From Aquimarina muelleri DSM 19832 (GTDB lineage: Bacteria; Bacteroidota; Bacteroidia; Flavobacteriales; Flavobacteriaceae): 64,000 bases of DNA. The stretch spans positions 1 through 64,000 of the forward strand of contig NZ_AUML01000004.1 of assembly GCF_000430665.1 (NCBI RefSeq). The letters are read 5' to 3'. The notes beneath the pieces were generated by a model, which saw nothing but the letters and a program-made list of their open reading frames with translations, was not told the origin of the DNA and did no database searches. Within the stretch, counting starts at the first letter, position 1; each line of letters starts with the position of its first letter. This document shows, in pieces, positions 63,597-64,000 of the stretch. The position numbers and the translations under genes were made by a program.

Positions 63597-64000
63597 ATGA
63601 AATATTTTTATCTAGTATTGGTTGTTGTTTTTTTTGCATCTTGTAATACATCAAAACCCAAAGAAAATCTAAGTAAGGTAAAAGAAAGACCAAAAGTATC
63701 AAAAAAAGATTCTTTGTCTTTCTTTTTGGAGCATTATGAAAAGTTTTTTACTACTAACTTTAATGTTTCAGAATGTCCTGGAGCCGCTATTGTAATTGTT
63801 AAAGATTCTACTGTTGTTTATAAAAAAGGTTTTGGGGTAAAAGAAATTCGTACACAAGATTCTGTAGATGTAAATACTGTTTTTAGAATAGCTAGTTTAT
63901 CTAAGGGGGTTACAGCAGTTTTAGCGGGTAATCTGGTAGATCATAACGAACTAGAATGGGATCAAAGAATCAAAGAATCGGTAAGTACCTTTGATTTAAA
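63597..64000 (+). CDS. Serine hydrolase lipoprotein (start only; cut by window edge)
   Basis: The first 134 residues of a lipoprotein (lipobox FFASC, acylated Cys16) of the beta-lactamase class C/serine hydrolase family. CPGAAIVIVKDSTVVYKKGFG and FRIASLSKGVTAV are present, the latter with the SLSK nucleophile motif. The rest lies outside the window. It resembles the secreted serine hydrolase at 988-2265 in the same part of the fold (VGASVAIVKCDS and VGSVSKGFAG), but that one lacks a lipobox. The start is set by the signal peptide. Confidence 0.88.
   Translation, partial: MKYFYLVLVVVFFASCNTSKPKENLSKVKERPKVSKKDSLSFFLEHYEKFFTTNFNVSECPGAAIVIVKDSTVVYKKGFGVKEIRTQDSVDVNTVFRIASLSKGVTAVLAGNLVDHNELEWDQRIKESVSTFDL

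Overview
The window is AT-rich chromosomal DNA (roughly one third G+C by eye) from a member of the Bacteroidota, most probably a marine gliding Flavobacteriaceae of the Aquimarina type. The evidence is a type IX secretion (T9SS) type B cargo protein with its PorP/SprF partner, DUF5686 and DUF5916 proteins, the surE-lpxB and mreBCD-mrdA-rodA gene orders, and promoters of the Bacteroidota form TTTG-N19-TAnnTTTG. Most genes are ordinary chromosomal ones. The accessory interest lies in a few short islands. The genus is an inference.

Layout. 1-1000: the 3' end of an IS982-type transposase and a dispersed repeat. 1-11 kb: a serine hydrolase, comEC, a C40 peptidase lipoprotein, lpxB, a small membrane protein and surE, then prc and a Dpp/Opp-type permease running the other way. 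11.2-13.8 kb (minus strand): two double-glycine, cysteine-rich small peptides around a C39-like/VKOR/DsbA fusion protein, with a possible third peptide. 14-24 kb: a DRGH-type nuclease, the rod-shape operon purH-mreB-mreC-mreD-mrdA-rodA, and a MacB-type permease. 23.5-32.2 kb: PorP/SprF with a large repeat-built T9SS type B protein, a tail-collar protein, a formyltransferase and a single-lobe aspartyl protease. 32-37 kb: tatD, L-asparaginase, tRNA-Ser(GGA) and an exbB/exbD/exbD energy-transduction operon. 37-40 kb: a beta-barrel protein, a PAP2-like membrane protein and rpoN. 41-48.7 kb: an accessory block (7TM protein/histidine kinase/response regulator, EF-hand-like protein, MarR-GNAT, catalase-ankyrin-unknown). 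48.7-60.5 kb (minus strand): asnS, an RND-type transporter, a DUF5686 protein, frr, pyrH, tsf, rpsB, rpsI and rplM. 60.8-64 kb: a DUF5916 protein and the start of a second serine hydrolase.

The best candidate for an under-described system is the minus-strand cluster at 11.2-13.8 kb. Two peptides of 57 and 63 residues have double-glycine leaders and even numbers of cysteines (4 and 6), and share a CC...GT...C core pattern. They flank a membrane thiol-oxidase fusion that begins with a C39-peptidase-like domain lacking the catalytic cysteine. A disulfide-stabilised secreted peptide system is the simplest reading. No peptidase/ABC exporter lies nearby, so export would have to be provided from elsewhere.

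Other points worth checking are a 165-bp repeat found in two inverted copies 36 kb apart, a strong plus-strand terminator at 50.7 kb with no gene in front of it, and a perfect 16-bp stem between katA and its ankyrin gene.
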